Assembly (NCBI RefSeq): GCF_003096555.1
Contig: NZ_QEKM01000001.1
Span: 1,736,001 to 1,800,000, forward strand
Length of the DNA: 64,000 bases
From: Simplicispira sp. 125
GTDB lineage: Bacteria; Pseudomonadota; Gammaproteobacteria; Burkholderiales; Burkholderiaceae_C
Reading direction: 5' to 3'
Numbering within the stretch: position 1 is the first letter of the stretch; each line of letters begins with the position of its first letter. Position numbers and translations under genes: made by a program. The notes beneath the pieces were generated by a model. The model did no database searches and was not told the origin of the DNA. It saw only the letters and a list, made by a program, of their open reading frames with translations. Positions 16,407 to 25,538 of the stretch are shown piece after piece.

Positions 16407-16841
16407 ATGACCGAGCTAGCCAAAAAGCGGCCTGAATTCCGCAACATCAACGCCTTCAAGGACCTGACGACCTACCGCATGACGGCTGCCGCCTGGGTCT
16501 CCATCCTGCACCGAGCGAGCGGAGCCATCCTGTTCTTGCTGCTGCCGCTGGTGATCTGGCTGTTTGACACCTCCGTATCTTCCGAGTATTCATTTGCGCG
16601 CTTCAAGTCCGCCTTCGGCACTGGCGTGGGTTTTGTACCCGGGTGGTTTCTCAAGCTGGTGGTGCTGGGCATCATGTGGGGCTACCTGCACCACATGATT
16701 GCGGGCATGCGCCACCTGTGGATGGACGTCAGCCACGAAGCCGTGAACAAACAATTCGGCAAGTCCTCCGCCATTTTCACCCTGGTGGTCAGCATCTTCC
16801 TGACGCTGGTCTTGGGCGCAAAACTCTTCGGTCTGTACTGA
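16407..16841 (+). CDS. sdhC: Succinate dehydrogenase cytochrome b556 subunit
   Basis: SdhC is one of two membrane anchors of respiratory complex II; it helps bind heme b and ubiquinone. The 144-residue protein has three membrane helices (about 33-52, 75-98, 118-140), the ubiquinone-site SILHRASGAILF segment near residue 31, and the heme-ligand region HHMIAGMRHLWMD. ATG 16407 (MTELAKKRPEF) is preferred to a longer frame from 16329. It opens the sdhCDAB-sdhE cluster, about 147 bases after gntR. Confidence 0.95.
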   Translation: MTELAKKRPEFRNINAFKDLTTYRMTAAAWVSILHRASGAILFLLLPLVIWLFDTSVSSEYSFARFKSAFGTGVGFVPGWFLKLVVLGIMWGYLHHMIAGMRHLWMDVSHEAVNKQFGKSSAIFTLVVSIFLTLVLGAKLFGLY

Positions 16842-16901
16842 TTCAACCCCGCGCCCCTGACGCCAGCGGCGGGGTGGCCTGACGATAAAGAGGAAAATAC
16901 C

Positions 16902-17264
16902 ATGTCCAACTACGGATACAAACGCACCGTCGTGGGTGCCCACTACGGTTTGCGTGATTGGCTCAGCCAGCGCGTTACTGCAGCGCTCATGATCTTGTTC
17001 ACGCTGGCATTGCTGCTGCAGGTCGTGTTCAGCAAGGGCCCCGTGGGTTACGACCTGTGGGCCGGCATCTTTGCTGCCCAATGGATGAAGTTCCTGACCT
17101 TCTCCGTCATCATCGCGCTTGCCCTGCACGCCTGGGTCGGCATGCGCAACATCTGGATGGACTACATCAAGCCCGTAGGACTGCGCTTGGTGCTGCAAGT
17201 CTTCACCATCGTCTGGCTCGTCGGCTGCGCGGGCTGGGGTTTCCAGGTTCTGTGGCGTCTGTGA
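16902..17264 (+). CDS. sdhD: Succinate dehydrogenase hydrophobic membrane anchor subunit
   Basis: SdhD is the second anchor of complex II. The 120 residues contain three helices and the heme-ligating histidine in LALHAWVGMRNIWMDYIKP; the N-terminal segment GAHYGLRDWLSQRVTA is the typical quinone-site region. A ribosome site AGAGGAAA (16889-16896) precedes the ATG. It lies between sdhC (60 bases upstream) and sdhA (36 bases downstream) in the usual order. Confidence 0.95.
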   Translation: MSNYGYKRTVVGAHYGLRDWLSQRVTAALMILFTLALLLQVVFSKGPVGYDLWAGIFAAQWMKFLTFSVIIALALHAWVGMRNIWMDYIKPVGLRLVLQVFTIVWLVGCAGWGFQVLWRL

Positions 17265-17300
17265 TGCCCACGCCCAATACCGCGAACAAAGGCTAAATCC

Positions 17301-19106
17301 ATGAGCTACACCAACGCCAACATCACCAAACGCAAGTTCGACGTCGTCATCATCGGCGCCGGCGGCTCCGGCATGCGCGCCGCCCTCGAACTCTCGCGCG
17401 CAGGCCTGAACGTGGCCTCGCTGTCCAAAGTGTTTCCTACCCGCTCGCACACCGTGGCTGCACAAGGTGGCGTGAGCGCATCCCTGGGCAACATGAGCGA
17501 GGACAACTGGCACTACCACTTCTACGACACCATCAAGGGCGGCGACTGGCTGAGCGACCAGGACGCGGTCGAATTCATGTGCCGTGAAGCGCCCAACGTC
17601 GTGTATGAGCTGGAACACTTTGGCATGCCGTTTGACCGCAATGCCGACGGCACCATTTACCAGCGGCCGTTTGGTGGCCACACTGCCAACTATGGCGAAA
17701 AACCTGTGCAACGCGCTTGCGCGGCCGCTGACCGAACCGGCCACGCCATGCTGCACACGCTGTACCAGCAGAACGTCAAGGCCAAAACGAATTTCTTCGT
17801 CGAATGGATGGCCCTCGACCTGATCCGCGATCAGGATGGCGACGTGGTCGGCGTGACGGCTCTGGAAATGGAAACGGGCGACCTGTACATCCTGGAAGCC
17901 AAGACCGTGCTGCTGGCTACCGGCGGCGCCGGTCGCATCTTCGCTGCCTCCACCAATGCGTTCATCAACACCGGCGATGGCCTGGGCATGGCGGCACGCG
18001 CCGGCATCCCGCTGGAAGACATGGAGTTCTGGCAGTTCCACCCCACCGGCGTTGCTGGCGCAGGTGTTCTGCTCACCGAAGGCTGCCGCGGCGAAGGCGC
18101 CATCTTGCTCAACAGCAATGGCGAGCGTTTCATGGAGCGCTACGCGCCCACCCTGAAAGACTTGGCACCACGCGACTTCGTTTCCCGTTCCATGGACCAG
18201 GAAATCAAGGAAGGCCGTGGCTGCGGCCCGAACAAGGATTACGTCCTGCTCAAGCTTGACCACCTGGGCTCCGAGACCATCCACAAGCGGTTGCCGTCTG
18301 TCTATGAGATCGGCGTCAATTTTGCCAACGTGGACATCACCAAAGAGCCAATCCCAGTGGTGCCCACCATCCACTACCAGATGGGCGGCGTGCCGACCAA
18401 CATCCATGGTCAGGTGGTGACACATGACGGCACAGGCAATGTGATCGTCAACGGACTCTACGCGGTGGGCGAATGCTCGGCCGTCAGCGTGCACGGCGCC
18501 AACCGCCTGGGCACCAACTCGCTGCTCGACCTACTGGTGTTCGGCAAGGCCGCAGGCCGCCACATCGTCGAATTCAATGCACGCAACGCCGAGCACAAGC
18601 CACTGCCCAAGGATGCAGCCGACCGGACACTCGAGCGCCTCAATCAGCTCGAAAATTCCACCGGTGGCACCTACTCGCAAGCACTGGCAGGCGACATTCG
18701 CGCCACCATGCAACAACACGCTGGTGTGTTCCGTACGCAGGCCAGCATGAACGAAGGCGTAGTCAAAGTCGCTGCGCTGCGTGAGCGTGTCGCCAGCATC
18801 GAGCTGAAGGACAAATCCAAGGTCTTCAATACCGCACGCATCGAGGCACTGGAAGTGGACAACCTGATCGAGGTGGCACAAGCCACCATGGTGTCGGCCG
18901 CAGCACGCACAGAATGCCGCGGCGCACACATGGTGTACGACTACGAACATCCTGCCGACCACCCCACCGCACCGCTGGGCCGTGACGACGTGAACTGGCT
19001 CAAGCACACCCTGTGGCACAGCGCCACGAATAGCCTGACCTACAAGCCAGTGAACATGAAGCCACTGACCGTGGAAAGCATTCCACCCAAGGTTCGGACG
19101 TTCTAA
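17301..19106 (+). CDS. sdhA: Succinate dehydrogenase flavoprotein subunit
   Basis: SdhA oxidises succinate to fumarate on a covalently bound FAD. The dinucleotide-binding motif VVIIGAGGSGMRAALELS is near residues 15-32; the histidine that attaches FAD lies in RSHTVAAQGG (about residues 47-56). The active-site stretch HPTGVAGAGVLLTEGCRGEG and the C-terminal ARTECRGAH arginines are present. The 601-residue length is normal. Maturation should need SdhE, encoded two genes downstream. Confidence 0.98.
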   Translation: MSYTNANITKRKFDVVIIGAGGSGMRAALELSRAGLNVASLSKVFPTRSHTVAAQGGVSASLGNMSEDNWHYHFYDTIKGGDWLSDQDAVEFMCREAPNVVYELEHFGMPFDRNADGTIYQRPFGGHTANYGEKPVQRACAAADRTGHAMLHTLYQQNVKAKTNFFVEWMALDLIRDQDGDVVGVTALEMETGDLYILEAKTVLLATGGAGRIFAASTNAFINTGDGLGMAARAGIPLEDMEFWQFHPTGVAGAGVLLTEGCRGEGAILLNSNGERFMERYAPTLKDLAPRDFVSRSMDQEIKEGRGCGPNKDYVLLKLDHLGSETIHKRLPSVYEIGVNFANVDITKEPIPVVPTIHYQMGGVPTNIHGQVVTHDGTGNVIVNGLYAVGECSAVSVHGANRLGTNSLLDLLVFGKAAGRHIVEFNARNAEHKPLPKDAADRTLERLNQLENSTGGTYSQALAGDIRATMQQHAGVFRTQASMNEGVVKVAALRERVASIELKDKSKVFNTARIEALEVDNLIEVAQATMVSAAARTECRGAHMVYDYEHPADHPTAPLGRDDVNWLKHTLWHSATNSLTYKPVNMKPLTVESIPPKVRTF

Positions 19107-19132
19107 ATCGGCAGCCCCACGAGAGAAGAATC

Positions 19133-19837
19133 ATGCAAAAACGCACATTTCAAATCTATCGCTACGACCCGGACAAGGACACCAAGCCTTACATGCAGAC
19201 CATTGAGGTTGAACTCGATGGCCATGAACGCATGCTGCTCGACGCGCTGATCAAACTCAAGGAGCAGGATCCTGCACTGTCGTTCCGCCGCTCCTGCCGC
19301 GAGGGTGTTTGTGGCTCGGACGCCATGAACATCAACGGCAAGAATGGCCTGGCCTGCCTGACCAACATGAACACGCTGCCCGGCACCATCGTGCTCAAGC
19401 CCCTGCCGGGCCTGCCCGTGATTCGCGATCTGATCGTGGACATGACACTGTTCTTCAAGCAGTACAACTCGATCAAGCCTTACCTGATCAACGACAGCAT
19501 TCCGCCCGAAAAGGAGCGCCTGCAGTCACCAGAGCAGCGTGAGGAACTCGACGGTCTGTACGAGTGCATTCTGTGCGCTAGCTGCTCCACCGCCTGCCCC
19601 AGTTTCTGGTGGAACCCCGATAAGTTTGTGGGCCCTGCCGGTCTTCTGCAGGCCTACCGCTTCCTGGCCGACAGCCGTGACGAAGCCACGGGCGAGCGCC
19701 TGGACAACCTGGAAGACCCCTACCGCCTGTTCCGCTGCCACTCGATCATGAATTGCGTGGACGTCTGTCCCAAGGGACTGAACCCCACACGGGCCATCGG
19801 CAAGATCAAGGAATTGATGGTGCGCCGCGCCATCTGA
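19133..19837 (+). CDS. sdhB: Succinate dehydrogenase iron-sulfur subunit
   Basis: SdhB passes electrons from FAD to quinone through three clusters. The 2Fe-2S ligands are in SCREGVCGSDAM and GLAC; the 4Fe-4S ligands in CILCASCSTACP; the 3Fe-4S ligands in CHSIMNCVDVCPKGLNP. Tryptophans next to the second motif (SFWW) fit the quinone site. The 234-residue length is standard. The gene follows sdhA by 26 bases and precedes sdhE by 18. Confidence 0.98.
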   Translation: MQKRTFQIYRYDPDKDTKPYMQTIEVELDGHERMLLDALIKLKEQDPALSFRRSCREGVCGSDAMNINGKNGLACLTNMNTLPGTIVLKPLPGLPVIRDLIVDMTLFFKQYNSIKPYLINDSIPPEKERLQSPEQREELDGLYECILCASCSTACPSFWWNPDKFVGPAGLLQAYRFLADSRDEATGERLDNLEDPYRLFRCHSIMNCVDVCPKGLNPTRAIGKIKELMVRRAI

Positions 19838-19855
19838 CCTGCACGCCTCGAAGCC

Positions 19856-20173
19856 ATGGGTGAAACCTCAACCATAGACCTGTCAGCGCCATCACCGCTG
19901 CTGGACACACGCGAACTCAGCAAGCTGCACTGGCGCTGTCGGCGTGGCCTGCTGGAAAACGACCTGTTCATCGAACAGTTCTTCTCCCGTTTCGAGTCCA
20001 CGCTGACCCAGTGGCATGCCCAGGGGCTGACAGCGTTGATGGATCTTGCGGACAACGACCTGCTGGATCTCCTGCTGTGTCGGAAAGAACCCGAAGGCGA
20101 ATTGAACACTCCGCCGGTATGTGAAGTACTTGGCATGCTCAGACAGAGCGGAGCCCGGTTGGCGAAGACCTGA
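19856..20173 (+). CDS. sdhE: FAD assembly factor SdhE
   Basis: SdhE binds the SdhA flavoprotein and helps covalent FAD attachment. The 105-residue protein carries the diagnostic RGxxE motif in CRRGLLENDLFIEQFF (about residues 28-43). The N-terminal 20 residues are not conserved in the family. The position directly after sdhB and before gltA is usual for betaproteobacteria. Confidence 0.93.
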   Translation: MGETSTIDLSAPSPLLDTRELSKLHWRCRRGLLENDLFIEQFFSRFESTLTQWHAQGLTALMDLADNDLLDLLLCRKEPEGELNTPPVCEVLGMLRQSGARLAKT

Positions 20174-20229
20174 CCGTGGCTGCAGACCCACCAGACCAGA
20201 TCATCGGCAAACTCTAGAAGGACGAAACA

Positions 20230-21522
20230 ATGAAGCTAGCAGACAACAAAGCCACCCTGTCGTTCAGTAACGGCAGCCCCAGCGTGGATCTGCCTGTCTA
20301 CCAGGGCAGCATTGGCCCCGACGTCATCGACATCCGCAAGCTGTACGCGCAAACGGGCATGTTCACCTACGACCCGGGCTTTCTTTCCACCGCGTCGTGC
20401 CAGTCGGCCATTACCTACATCGACGGTGACAAGGGTGAGTTGCTGTACCGCGGCTACCCTATCGAGCAACTGGCCACCAAGTGCGATTACTTGGACACCT
20501 GCTACCTGCTGCTCAAAGGCGAACTGCCCAACGATGACCAGCGCAGCGACTTCCACCAGCGTGTGCTCAACCACACCATGGTGAACGAGCAAATGCAGTT
20601 CTTCCTGCGGGGCTTTCGCCGCGACGCGCACCCCATGGCCGTATTGACCGGTCTGGTGGGCGCCCTGTCGGCCTTCTATCACGACAGCACCGACATCAAC
20701 AACCCGCAGCACCGCGACATCGCCGCGATCCGCCTGATCTCCAAAATGCCCACGCTGGTGGCCATGGCCTACAAGTACGGCAAGGGTGAGCCTTACATGT
20801 ACCCGCGCAACGACCTCTCGTACGCAGGCAACTTCCTGCGCATGATGTTCGGCACCCCTTGCGAGGACTACAAGGTCAATCCGGTGATCGAGCGCGCAAT
20901 GGACCGCATCTTCATCCTGCACGCTGACCACGAGCAAAACGCATCGACCTCCACGGTGCGCCTGTGTGGCTCCTCGGGCACCAACCCCTTTGCTGCCATT
21001 GCTGCCGGTGTGGCCTGCCTGTGGGGCCCCGCCCACGGCGGCGCCAACGAGGCCTGCCTCAACATGCTGGAAGAAATCCAGGCCATGGGTGGCGTCTCCA
21101 AGGTGGGAGAGTTCATGGAGAAGGTCAAGGACAAGAACTCCGGCGTCAAGCTGATGGGTTTTGGCCACCGCGTCTACAAGAACTACGACCCACGCGCCAA
21201 GCTCATGCAGGAAACCTGCGACGAAGTGCTGGCCGAACTGGGTCTGCAAAACGACCCGCTGTTCAAGCTGGCCAAAGAGCTGGAAAAGATTGCTCTGGAA
21301 GACGACTACTTCGTGCAGCGCAAGCTCTACCCGAACGTGGACTTCTACTCTGGTATCGTGCAGCGTGCCATCGGCATTCCTGTCAATCTGTTCACCGGCA
21401 TCTTTGCACTGGCCCGCACAGTGGGCTGGATTGCCCAGCTGAACGAAATGATCAGCGATCCGGAATACAAAATTGGCCGTCCACGCCAGTTGTTCACCGG
21501 TTCACCCCGCCGCGACATCTGA
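20230..21522 (+). CDS. gltA: Citrate synthase (type II, hexameric form)
   Basis: Citrate synthase condenses acetyl-CoA and oxaloacetate, the entry step of the TCA cycle. The 430-residue protein has the N-terminal domain of the NADH-sensitive type II enzymes, the active-site histidines in [11 protein letters not shown] and [15 protein letters not shown], and the catalytic aspartate in [25 protein letters not shown] upstream gives a good ribosome site. It is the last gene of the sdh cluster and is followed by an intrinsic terminator. Confidence 0.98.
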   Translation: MKLADNKATLSFSNGSPSVDLPVYQGSIGPDVIDIRKLYAQTGMFTYDPGFLSTASCQSAITYIDGDKGELLYRGYPIEQLATKCDYLDTCYLLLKGELPNDDQRSDFHQRVLNHTMVNEQMQFFLRGFRRDAHPMAVLTGLVGALSAFYHDSTDINNPQHRDIAAIRLISKMPTLVAMAYKYGKGEPYMYPRNDLSYAGNFLRMMFGTPCEDYKVNPVIERAMDRIFILHADHEQNASTSTVRLCGSSGTNPFAAIAAGVACLWGPAHGGANEACLNMLEEIQAMGGVSKVGEFMEKVKDKNSGVKLMGFGHRVYKNYDPRAKLMQETCDEVLAELGLQNDPLFKLAKELEKIALEDDYFVQRKLYPNVDFYSGIVQRAIGIPVNLFTGIFALARTVGWIAQLNEMISDPEYKIGRPRQLFTGSPRRDI

Positions 21523-21568
21523 TCAACCGGCACCATCTTTGGCTCCCACCACGAGGTGAGAGCTATCA

Positions 21569-21593
21569 CACCCGCCCCCTGGGCGGGTTTTTT
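21569..21593 (+). terminator. Intrinsic terminator after gltA
   Basis: The stem CCCGCCC-CCT-GGGCGGG (21571-21587) is followed by TTTTTT (21588-21593), 46 bases after the gltA stop. It closes the sdhCDAB-sdhE-gltA transcript. Confidence 0.9.
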
Positions 21594-21701
21594 CTTGGAA
21601 AATCCAGGGCAACCAGTGCCAGCGCATTAACCATGAATGGTGATGCCGCACTCCCGATCCGTTACAGTCCCGCACTTTGTGCATTGCCAAGGAAGTCCAC
21701 C

Positions 21702-22112
21702 GTGTCCAAACCACCGATCACCCTGTCCTCGCTGGACCTTGACCGCATTGAAACCCTGCTCGCAGCCATTCCTTCCAGCGTTTTTCCAAACAAGGCACAA
21801 CTGCAGTCAGAGCTTGACCGCGCCGAAGTGCTCGCCCCCGAGCAGATGCCGGCCACGGTCGTGACCATGAATTCCACCGTCAAGTTTTCTATTGCCGAGA
21901 CGGGCAAGGAGTTCTGTCTGACGCTGGTCTATCCGCGCGACATGGACGGTAGCGCAGACCGTATCTCCATCTTTGCTCCAGTGGGCAGTGCTTTGCTCGG
22001 CCTATCGGTAGGCGACGCACTGGCCTGGCCTGGTCCCGGCGGCAAAAGCATGACCGTTCATGTGACAGAAATCATCTATCAACCCGAGCGTTCTGGCGAA
22101 CTTCATCGTTGA
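21702..22112 (+). CDS. rnk: Regulator of nucleoside diphosphate kinase, Rnk-like
   Basis: The 136-residue protein aligns over its full length with E. coli Rnk: an N-terminal coiled helix, then a GreA/GreB-type C-terminal domain (VTMNSTVKFSI, LVYPRDMDG, APVGSALLGLSVGDALAW). Rnk binds RNA polymerase near the secondary channel and was first found to affect nucleoside diphosphate kinase levels. The start is GTG 21702, which aligns exactly with the E. coli start and has AAGGAAG at 21689-21695; an in-frame ATG at 21633 would add a non-homologous tail. Confidence 0.92.
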   Translation: MSKPPITLSSLDLDRIETLLAAIPSSVFPNKAQLQSELDRAEVLAPEQMPATVVTMNSTVKFSIAETGKEFCLTLVYPRDMDGSADRISIFAPVGSALLGLSVGDALAWPGPGGKSMTVHVTEIIYQPERSGELHR

Positions 22113-22140
22113 CCTTGTACGACCATCCTAAAATGGTCCA

Positions 22141-22563
22141 GTGAACCGCCCTCCCTCCCACCCGTTGACCGCACCATCCGCCACGACGGACTCGAACATC
22201 CACGAGCCTCCGGTGGACGCAGTCGTCTTCGATCCGCAATCCACCACCGCCTTCCAACGGCGCATGGAACGTGCACCCGATTGGTTCTGTTCCTTTCTCG
22301 CGGGAAACTCCCGCGAAAAAACCCGCTTGCGCAGCGAACTCACGGTGATGAAAGGATCCGTAGTGTGGTTGGTGCGCCAACGACGCCTCGGGCACTGGAG
22401 CGCACAAGAACGCACGCACCTGCGCCAGGTCATGCGTTCAGCGTCCTCGGTCAGCCCTTATCTGATCATCTGGGTCATTCCTGGCTCCATGTTGCTCCTG
22501 CCTTTTCTGGCGTGGTTCATTGACCACAAACGCAAGGGTCGGCGCGCAGCAGAAGAACGCTGA
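22141..22563 (+). CDS. Small membrane protein of unknown function, distantly LETM1-like
   Basis: The 140-residue protein starts at GTG 22141. It has a soluble N-terminal part with a conserved-looking LRSELTVMKGSVVWLVRQRR segment (about 69-88) and one membrane helix near the C-terminus (YLIIWVIPGSMLLLPFLAWF, about 109-128), followed by a basic tail. The helix region recalls the LETM1 family, but the resemblance is weak and I do not assign a function. It lies 28 bases after rnk and converges with the acyltransferase gene. Confidence 0.7.
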   Translation: MNRPPSHPLTAPSATTDSNIHEPPVDAVVFDPQSTTAFQRRMERAPDWFCSFLAGNSREKTRLRSELTVMKGSVVWLVRQRRLGHWSAQERTHLRQVMRSASSVSPYLIIWVIPGSMLLLPFLAWFIDHKRKGRRAAEER

Positions 22564-22612
22564 TCTGGTCGGAACGCCGGTCACAACCACCTGGCACGCA
22601 ATGGCTGGGCGA

Positions 22613-23731
22613 TCACATCCAGGCATTTGCCCGCACGACCAGCAGACCCGCACCCACCAGACCAGCTTGCCAGCGCAGACCCTGGTGCCATGTGGGCGCC
22701 GGTTGCTCTACCCAGCGGTACAGTAGCCGCCCCGCAGCCAGTGACAGCATGAATGCAGTCAGCATTCCCAGTGCATTGGGCAACACGGTGTTCGGCCACA
22801 GCCCATGCACCAACGCGTTCACTAGCAAACAAACGGGGAAATGGACCAGAAACACCGAATAGGACATCTGCCCCCATTGCTGCATCCAGGTGACCAGCAC
22901 ATGGCGAGGCCAGACGATGGGACGCAGCAGTGCCCATGCCAGCACCAACGCCGTCACCAAGGCCACGGCAATTCGCTCCCGAAAATCCAGGGCCAGAGCC
23001 AACCCGACCAGAGCGACCAGCCCTGTCAGCCACCACCCCGGTCGGGGTGAGCGAACGGCCCAATACACCACCATGCCCATGCCATAGGCACCAAAAAAGT
23101 AGATCCCCCACATATCCAGCTCCGACTGGCGGTTGAACACCAGCAAGGACGCCGCGATTCCCGCCACCACCATGGCCTTGCCCATCAGGGCTTCCCACTT
23201 GTCGCCAAAGCAGCCTACGGATCTGACGCCGGCAAACAGCAGCGTCGCCAGCACGAACAACTGGAAATCAATGGCCACGTACCAGACTCCGGCCGACAGA
23301 GACTCTTCATCCACGATGTTCTGCAAAAGCAAGGCATGGGCGAGCAACTGGGGCAGCCGTGGTTCTGCCGGCACGCTGGGGTGGTCCAACCAGGGTCGCA
23401 CCAGGGCGGCCGCCAGTACCGCTACGACCAGGGCTACCGCGTACGGCACCACCAGGCGCGTAAAACGCCGCACGATCTGCTGGCGCGCACTGCCAAATCG
23501 CGCCCGGCCCTGCGGGGCCAGATGCGCTACCGACAGATAACCGCCCAGCACCAGAAACACCTGCACCGCCATGCGACCATAGTCGTACAGCCAAGAAAGC
23601 AGCCTGGGAAACAAAGGCAGCACGGCATCGGACATAGGGCCGTAAAAGGCCAGGTGATGCCAGATGATCAAGGCGCAGGCCAGCGCCTTGAAGATGTCTA
23701 TCAGGGGGTCGCGGGAGAGGGGGGAAGACAT
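22613..23731 (-). CDS. Acyltransferase family 3 membrane protein
   Basis: This 372-residue polytopic protein with about ten membrane helices matches acyltransferase_3 (OafA/NodX-like), enzymes that move acyl groups onto cell-surface sugars or other carbohydrates. The catalytic histidine of the family is probably in ALIIWHHLAFYG (about residues 18-29), and the arginine-rich loop RRFTRLVVPYAVAL follows. No polysaccharide genes are nearby, so the substrate is unknown. The gene is monocistronic on the minus strand, facing away from proV. Confidence 0.88.
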   Translation of the reverse strand: MSSPLSRDPLIDIFKALACALIIWHHLAFYGPMSDAVLPLFPRLLSWLYDYGRMAVQVFLVLGGYLSVAHLAPQGRARFGSARQQIVRRFTRLVVPYAVALVVAVLAAALVRPWLDHPSVPAEPRLPQLLAHALLLQNIVDEESLSAGVWYVAIDFQLFVLATLLFAGVRSVGCFGDKWEALMGKAMVVAGIAASLLVFNRQSELDMWGIYFFGAYGMGMVVYWAVRSPRPGWWLTGLVALVGLALALDFRERIAVALVTALVLAWALLRPIVWPRHVLVTWMQQWGQMSYSVFLVHFPVCLLVNALVHGLWPNTVLPNALGMLTAFMLSLAAGRLLYRWVEQPAPTWHQGLRWQAGLVGAGLLVVRANAWM

Positions 23732-24280
23732 GAAGAGGGGTTCAGTGGGGCGGCACCCCGGCCCGAATGCCAGGCTGTGCGTCCGTCAGCAGCATTGCCG
23801 ACAACCCTTTGTTAATCACCCAAGGCGCAACGGGGTTGACAAAAGGGTGCCTAAAAGACGTAAATTTCTAGAAGTATTTTACGCCTATCACATTTTCAAA
23901 ACCCTGTGTTTTGACTAAATGTTTCAAATCCATATAATTTAGCCTTCTTTAACACCTGCAACGCAGGTAATGCGCTTCCACTGCAGCCCCTTGCAGGCTG
24001 CTACGCGGGCTCTGCGCCCCGTTCATCAAGGCGGACCCTGCGCGCCTGATACCCCTGCAGAGTGCACCCCGTGCACGCTGCCCGTGCCTTTCAAAAGTCC
24101 TCAGCCCGACCTCTTTTGAAGCGTGCGACCGTTTCTTATGGCCCGCCGCCATACGAAGCAGAGGGCCACAACCCTCGCCCCCACATTTTCATCGTCCCGC
24201 GTGCACTCGCACCACCGGGCGTGGCAACAGCATTGGAGCGATTCGCTCTGGCCGATTGCCATCTACCAAGGAAATCATCC
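23732..24280 (+). other. 549-bp gap upstream of proV with structured leader
   Basis: No gene is supported here. The left part is AT-rich and contains the proV promoter and operator candidates. The right part (about 23945-24280) would be a transcribed leader; it holds the hairpin ACCTGC-AAC-GCAGGT (23954-23968) and several CTGCAG/GCAGGC stretches that can pair, but nothing I can assign to a known riboswitch. An open frame from 24062 reaches proV but has no ribosome site or homology. Confidence 0.5.
23836..23883 (+). promoter_or_regulatory. Candidate proVWX promoter with overlapping operator
   Basis: TTGACA (23836-23841) is a consensus -35 box. GTAAAT or TAAATT (23860-23866) could be the -10 box with an 18- or 19-base spacer, slightly long, as is common at osmotically controlled promoters. 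The inverted repeat CGTAAA-N13-TTTACG (23859-23883) covers the -10 region and the start site, consistent with a repressor site. Confidence 0.5.
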
Positions 24281-25528
24281 ATGGCCAAAAAAATTACCAT
24301 TGAGCATGTATTCAAGGTGTTCGGCGACGCGCCGAACACTGCACTTGAACTGGTGCGGCAAGGCTGCAGCAAGCAGGACATTCTGGCGCGCACAGGCCAG
24401 TCGATTGGCGTGTTCGATGCCCACTTCACCATCGGCGCGGGCGAGATCTTTGTGGTCATGGGTTTGTCGGGTTCCGGTAAATCCACGCTGGTGCGCATGC
24501 TCAACCGCTTGATCGATCCCACCGCCGGCCGCGTGCTGGTCGATGGTGTCGATCTGGCCTCACTGCCCGACGCCCAGTTACGCGCCCTGCGGCGCAAGGA
24601 CATCAGCATGGTGTTCCAGTCGTTCGCGCTCATGCCGCACATGACCGTGCTGGACAACACCGCCTTCGGCCTGGAGCTGGCGGGCGTGGACCGGGTTGAG
24701 CGCCAGGCCCAGGCAGCCCAGGCACTGGAACAGGTCGGTCTGGCCGGTTGGGGCGCCAGTTACCCCGACGAGTTGTCGGGCGGCATGCAACAGCGCGTGG
24801 GACTGGCGCGCGCCCTCGCATCCGACCCCTCCATCCTGCTCATGGACGAGGCCTTCTCCGCCCTGGACCCCATCATCCGTACAGAGATGCAGACCGAACT
24901 GCTGCGCCTGCAGCAGATCAAGCGCCGCACCGTTGTCTTTATTTCACACGACCTGGACGAAGCCATGCGCATCGGTGACCGCATCGCCATCATGAAAGAC
25001 GGTCAGGTCGTGCAAGTGGGCACACCGGATGAAATCCTGCGCCACCCCGCCGACGATTACGTGCGCAACTTTGTGCGCGGTGTCGATGCAGCAGCCGTAT
25101 TCAAGGCGGGTGACATCGCGCGTCGGCCGCTGACCATCGTTTCGGAACAGAACGACCGGGGCTCGCGCGCCGCACTCAAGCTGATCGAAAACGACGACCG
25201 CGACTTCGCTTACATCGTCAACACCCAGGGCCGCTACCTGGGAACCGTGTCTGCCGATTCGCTGCGCAGCGCGCTCGACGGTCACCAGGGCCCGCTCGGT
25301 CTGCAGCATGCTTTTTTGAACGGCCTGGAGCCTATTGCTGCCGACGCCCCTGTGGCCGACCTGTTTGGCCAGGTGGCGCATGCACCTTGCGCGGTCCCTG
25401 TGGTCAAGGGCGATGGACGTCTGGCCGGTGTCATCAGCAAGACCACGCTGCTCAAGTTCCTCGACCGAGACACCCCACCTATCGAAGCCAGTGCTGCCCC
25501 GCAAGCCGCCATGGCCTTCGCCCACTGA
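24281..25528 (+). CDS. proV: Glycine betaine/proline ABC transporter ATP-binding protein
   Basis: ProV drives uptake of glycine betaine and proline betaine under osmotic stress. Walker A is in [11 protein letters not shown] (about residues 63-73), the ABC signature in [15 protein letters not shown], and Walker B in [14 protein letters not shown]-terminal CBS-type sequences ([15 protein letters not shown]) are the known osmosensing and regulatory part. ATG 24281 has AAGGAAAT just upstream. proW follows after 10 bases. Confidence 0.96.
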   Translation: MAKKITIEHVFKVFGDAPNTALELVRQGCSKQDILARTGQSIGVFDAHFTIGAGEIFVVMGLSGSGKSTLVRMLNRLIDPTAGRVLVDGVDLASLPDAQLRALRRKDISMVFQSFALMPHMTVLDNTAFGLELAGVDRVERQAQAAQALEQVGLAGWGASYPDELSGGMQQRVGLARALASDPSILLMDEAFSALDPIIRTEMQTELLRLQQIKRRTVVFISHDLDEAMRIGDRIAIMKDGQVVQVGTPDEILRHPADDYVRNFVRGVDAAAVFKAGDIARRPLTIVSEQNDRGSRAALKLIENDDRDFAYIVNTQGRYLGTVSADSLRSALDGHQGPLGLQHAFLNGLEPIAADAPVADLFGQVAHAPCAVPVVKGDGRLAGVISKTTLLKFLDRDTPPIEASAAPQAAMAFAH

Positions 25529-25538
25529 AAGACGCACC

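Noticed and set aside
16590..18494. A 634-codon open frame on the minus strand opposite sdhC, sdhD and sdhA
   Set aside because: It crosses several real genes on the other strand and has no recognisable domains.
24062..24280. N-terminal extension of ProV by 73 residues
   Set aside because: No homology, no ribosome site at 24062, while ATG 24281 has AAGGAAAT and matches known ProV starts.
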